Shown here: piece by piece, positions 5,819 through 7,109 of the stretch
Layout of the letters: the number at the start of each line of letters is the position of its first letter
Numbering within the stretch: the stretch's first letter is position 1
Made by a program: the position numbers and the translations under genes
Assembly: GCA_012798485.1 (NCBI GenBank)
Contig: JAAZND010000103.1
Span: 1 to 7,109, forward strand
Origin: Candidatus Beckwithbacteria bacterium
Lineage (GTDB): Bacteria > Patescibacteriota > Microgenomatia > UBA1400 > UBA1449
DNA: 7,109 nucleotides
Direction of reading: 5' to 3'
The notes under the pieces: generated by a model
Database searches by the model: none
What the model was told of the DNA's origin: nothing
The model's input: only the letters and a program-made list of their open reading frames with translations

Positions 5819-7070
5819 ACGGAATCTCCATTTCTGCCTTACTTAAGCCTCCATGGGCTCCGATTTTGTTGACCTCAAATTTATCTTTTTCATACCACCA
5901 GACAGAATCATGTTCATAAGGTAGAATTATCAGATTGCCAACCCTTTGTCTAAAAACTTTAGAAATTTTATTTCCAAAAAATCCAAGCTTAATCAATTCT
6001 TCTGTCTGATAAACTTCAGCTTTGCCTTTTAATTCTTTTGCTAAAATTGTTTGTGTTTGCTTTAATTTATCTTTTTTAATATGCAAAAACATATCTCTAC
6101 AATTGCCAGCTGGAACGATAAGCTTGCCTTGTTTGTTTACAAGTATATTTTCTGATATTTTAGGAAATTGTTGGTTAAGATAAATAGTTTTTTTCAAATT
6201 AACTTCTGTTTGCCCATGATCAGCTGTAATTATCAGTAGAATGTCTTTTTGATTTTTAATTGTTTGATAAAAACTCTCCAGTTCGTTTAAGGTGGCCTCT
6301 ATTATATTTTTTGACTCTTTTGATTCAAATCCAAAATTATGACCAATAAGATCAATCTGATCAAGATAAAGATAATAATATGCTTGATTTTTTTCTTGTA
6401 AAATTTGGACTTTAAGTTTTTTAAAACTCTCTTGTATATTTTCGAATGAATAAATTTTTGTTCCATTCATAACGGCATTATTGTAGCTTGAATGGGCATA
6501 TTCAGAATTTAAAAAGACATAAGAATTTATTTTCTCCTTTTTTAATTCTTGGTAAAAATTCTGAGTGCCAAAAATTGTTTTTGGATCAAGGTTAATGCTT
6601 TTCAGGTTTTCTCTTTCTTTATTATTGTTGTTGGCAAAAGAAAAGAGCAGGGGCGCGATAATATCATCAACTTTTGGTTCAAAATAAAACCATTCATAAA
6701 GTCCATGTTGCCCAATAGATTGATTGGTATGTAGTGTATTAATTTCTGCCGAAGTGGTTGCTGGAAATTGAGCCGTGAGTTTGGAAACAACTCCTTCTTC
6801 TGATAATTTTTTAAAGAAAGGGTGTTGATTCTCGTATTTTTGCCAGAGATTCCAACCAAAAGCATCAAGCAAAATCAAAACTACTTTTTGGTATTTTTTT
6901 GCTAAATTGCCCAAAACATCATCTGGTAGTTTAGCTTTTCTTTCTCCAGTCAAAAAATCCTTGATTTTATCGGGAATATTGGCAAAACAATAAGAATCAT
7001 AGAGCGGTTTTTTAAACTGCGAAGAAAAGTTGGCATTATCAACAGCTTGGATAGATTTTTGGTTTAGCAT
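5793..7070 (-). CDS. Alkaline-phosphatase-superfamily phosphodiesterase / nucleotide pyrophosphatase-like protein
   Basis: This 425-residue protein belongs to the type I phosphodiesterase/nucleotide pyrophosphatase branch of the alkaline phosphatase superfamily, two-metal enzymes that cleave phosphate mono- or diesters. The full ligand set is visible: Asp69 in LILLDAFGW, candidate nucleophile Thr106 in FPATTSAE (Thr105 is adjacent), Asp240 and His244 in DLIGHNFG, Asp284-His285 in ITADHGQ, and His406 in GAHGGLS. These are in the family order, so the enzyme should be active. No signal peptide or membrane segment is seen; the protein starts MLNQKSIQAV and is probably cytosolic, unlike many secreted relatives. 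The substrate cannot be deduced; nucleotides, phosphonates or phosphoglycerate-like compounds are all possible. The gene lies opposite the purine genes, has its own promoter, and its last codons overlap the 3' end of the HD-like gene by 26 bases. Confidence 0.9.
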   Translation of the reverse strand: MLNQKSIQAVDNANFSSQFKKPLYDSYCFANIPDKIKDFLTGERKAKLPDDVLGNLAKKYQKVVLILLDAFGWNLWQKYENQHPFFKKLSEEGVVSKLTAQFPATTSAEINTLHTNQSIGQHGLYEWFYFEPKVDDIIAPLLFSFANNNNKERENLKSINLDPKTIFGTQNFYQELKKEKINSYVFLNSEYAHSSYNNAVMNGTKIYSFENIQESFKKLKVQILQEKNQAYYYLYLDQIDLIGHNFGFESKESKNIIEATLNELESFYQTIKNQKDILLIITADHGQTEVNLKKTIYLNQQFPKISENILVNKQGKLIVPAGNCRDMFLHIKKDKLKQTQTILAKELKGKAEVYQTEELIKLGFFGNKISKVFRQRVGNLIILPYEHDSVWWYEKDKFEVNKIGAHGGLSKAEMEIPFMLLTPTL

Positions 7071-7079
7071 ATAATCTGT

Positions 7080-7107
7080 ATTATATAAGTTTAAAAAATT
7101 TTATAAA
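7080..7107 (-). promoter_or_regulatory. Sigma-70-type promoter for the phosphodiesterase gene, near-leaderless
   Basis: Reading the minus strand, a perfect -10 box TATAAT lies at 7085-7080 and a 4-of-6 -35 candidate TTTATA at 7107-7102, with 16 bases between. Transcription would start near 7074-7073, only three or four bases before the ATG at 7070, giving a practically leaderless mRNA. No Shine-Dalgarno sequence could fit. The -10 box is convincing; the -35 is weak in this AT-rich context. Confidence 0.55.
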
Positions 7108-7109
7108 GA

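Noticed and set aside
6549..6734. 61-codon plus-strand open frame opposite the phosphodiesterase gene
   Set aside because: It lies wholly within a clearly coding minus-strand gene whose catalytic motifs flank it, and shows no ribosome binding site or motif of its own.
6602..6868. 88-codon minus-strand open frame in another frame of the phosphodiesterase gene
   Set aside because: It overlaps the region encoding Asp69 and Thr106 in the true frame. Its translation has no domain features, so it is a frame shadow.
1..7109. Reassigned stop codons (UGA as Gly or Trp)
   Set aside because: All complete genes end in TAA, tryptophans are encoded by TGG, and no conserved motif is interrupted by an in-frame TGA.
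1..7109. CRISPR array, tRNA, rRNA or transposase genes
   Set aside because: No regularly spaced direct repeats, no cloverleaf or rRNA-like sequence, and no transposase or integrase motifs were seen on either strand.

Overview
The window looks like a piece of a small, AT-rich bacterial genome (roughly one-third GC by eye). Every complete gene ends in TAA, intergenic gaps are short, and there is almost no recognisable Shine-Dalgarno sequence. GMP synthase is a single fused glutaminase/ATP-pyrophosphatase chain, which is the bacterial rather than the usual archaeal arrangement. IMP dehydrogenase has no CBS domains, and the purine phosphoribosyltransferase is of the type common in archaea and reduced bacteria. 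I infer a streamlined bacterium, possibly of the Patescibacteria/CPR type. This rests on style and gene content, not on a marker gene.

Layout, left to right. Positions 1-425 hold the 3' end of an adenosine deaminase, followed at once by an AT-rich hairpin with a T-run (430-464) that looks like its terminator. Next come IMP dehydrogenase (guaB, 507-1553, apparent TTG start), a 115-base gap with a degraded palindromic repeat (about 1571-1660), a hypoxanthine/xanthine/guanine-type phosphoribosyltransferase (1669-2274), GMP synthase (guaA, 2324-3841), and, 9 bases after it, a large protein of unknown function (3851-5818) with a variant HD-phosphohydrolase signature. On the minus strand, 5793-7070 encodes an alkaline-phosphatase-superfamily phosphodiesterase/nucleotide-pyrophosphatase-like protein. 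Its 3' end overlaps the HD gene by 26 bases, and its promoter appears to yield an almost leaderless mRNA.

How the genes fit together. Adenosine deaminase makes inosine, the phosphoribosyltransferase converts free purine bases to nucleotides, IMP dehydrogenase makes XMP, and GMP synthase aminates XMP to GMP. This is a compact guanylate salvage block with no de novo purine genes in view. An HD-domain protein joined to guaA would fit a nucleotide-hydrolysing or pool-balancing role, but that is an inference from context and a partial motif.

The points most worth a second look are the HD-like protein with its roughly 300-residue unrecognised C-terminal part, the in-frame TAA just upstream of the guaB homology, the CBS-less IMP dehydrogenase, and the near absence of ribosome binding sites.
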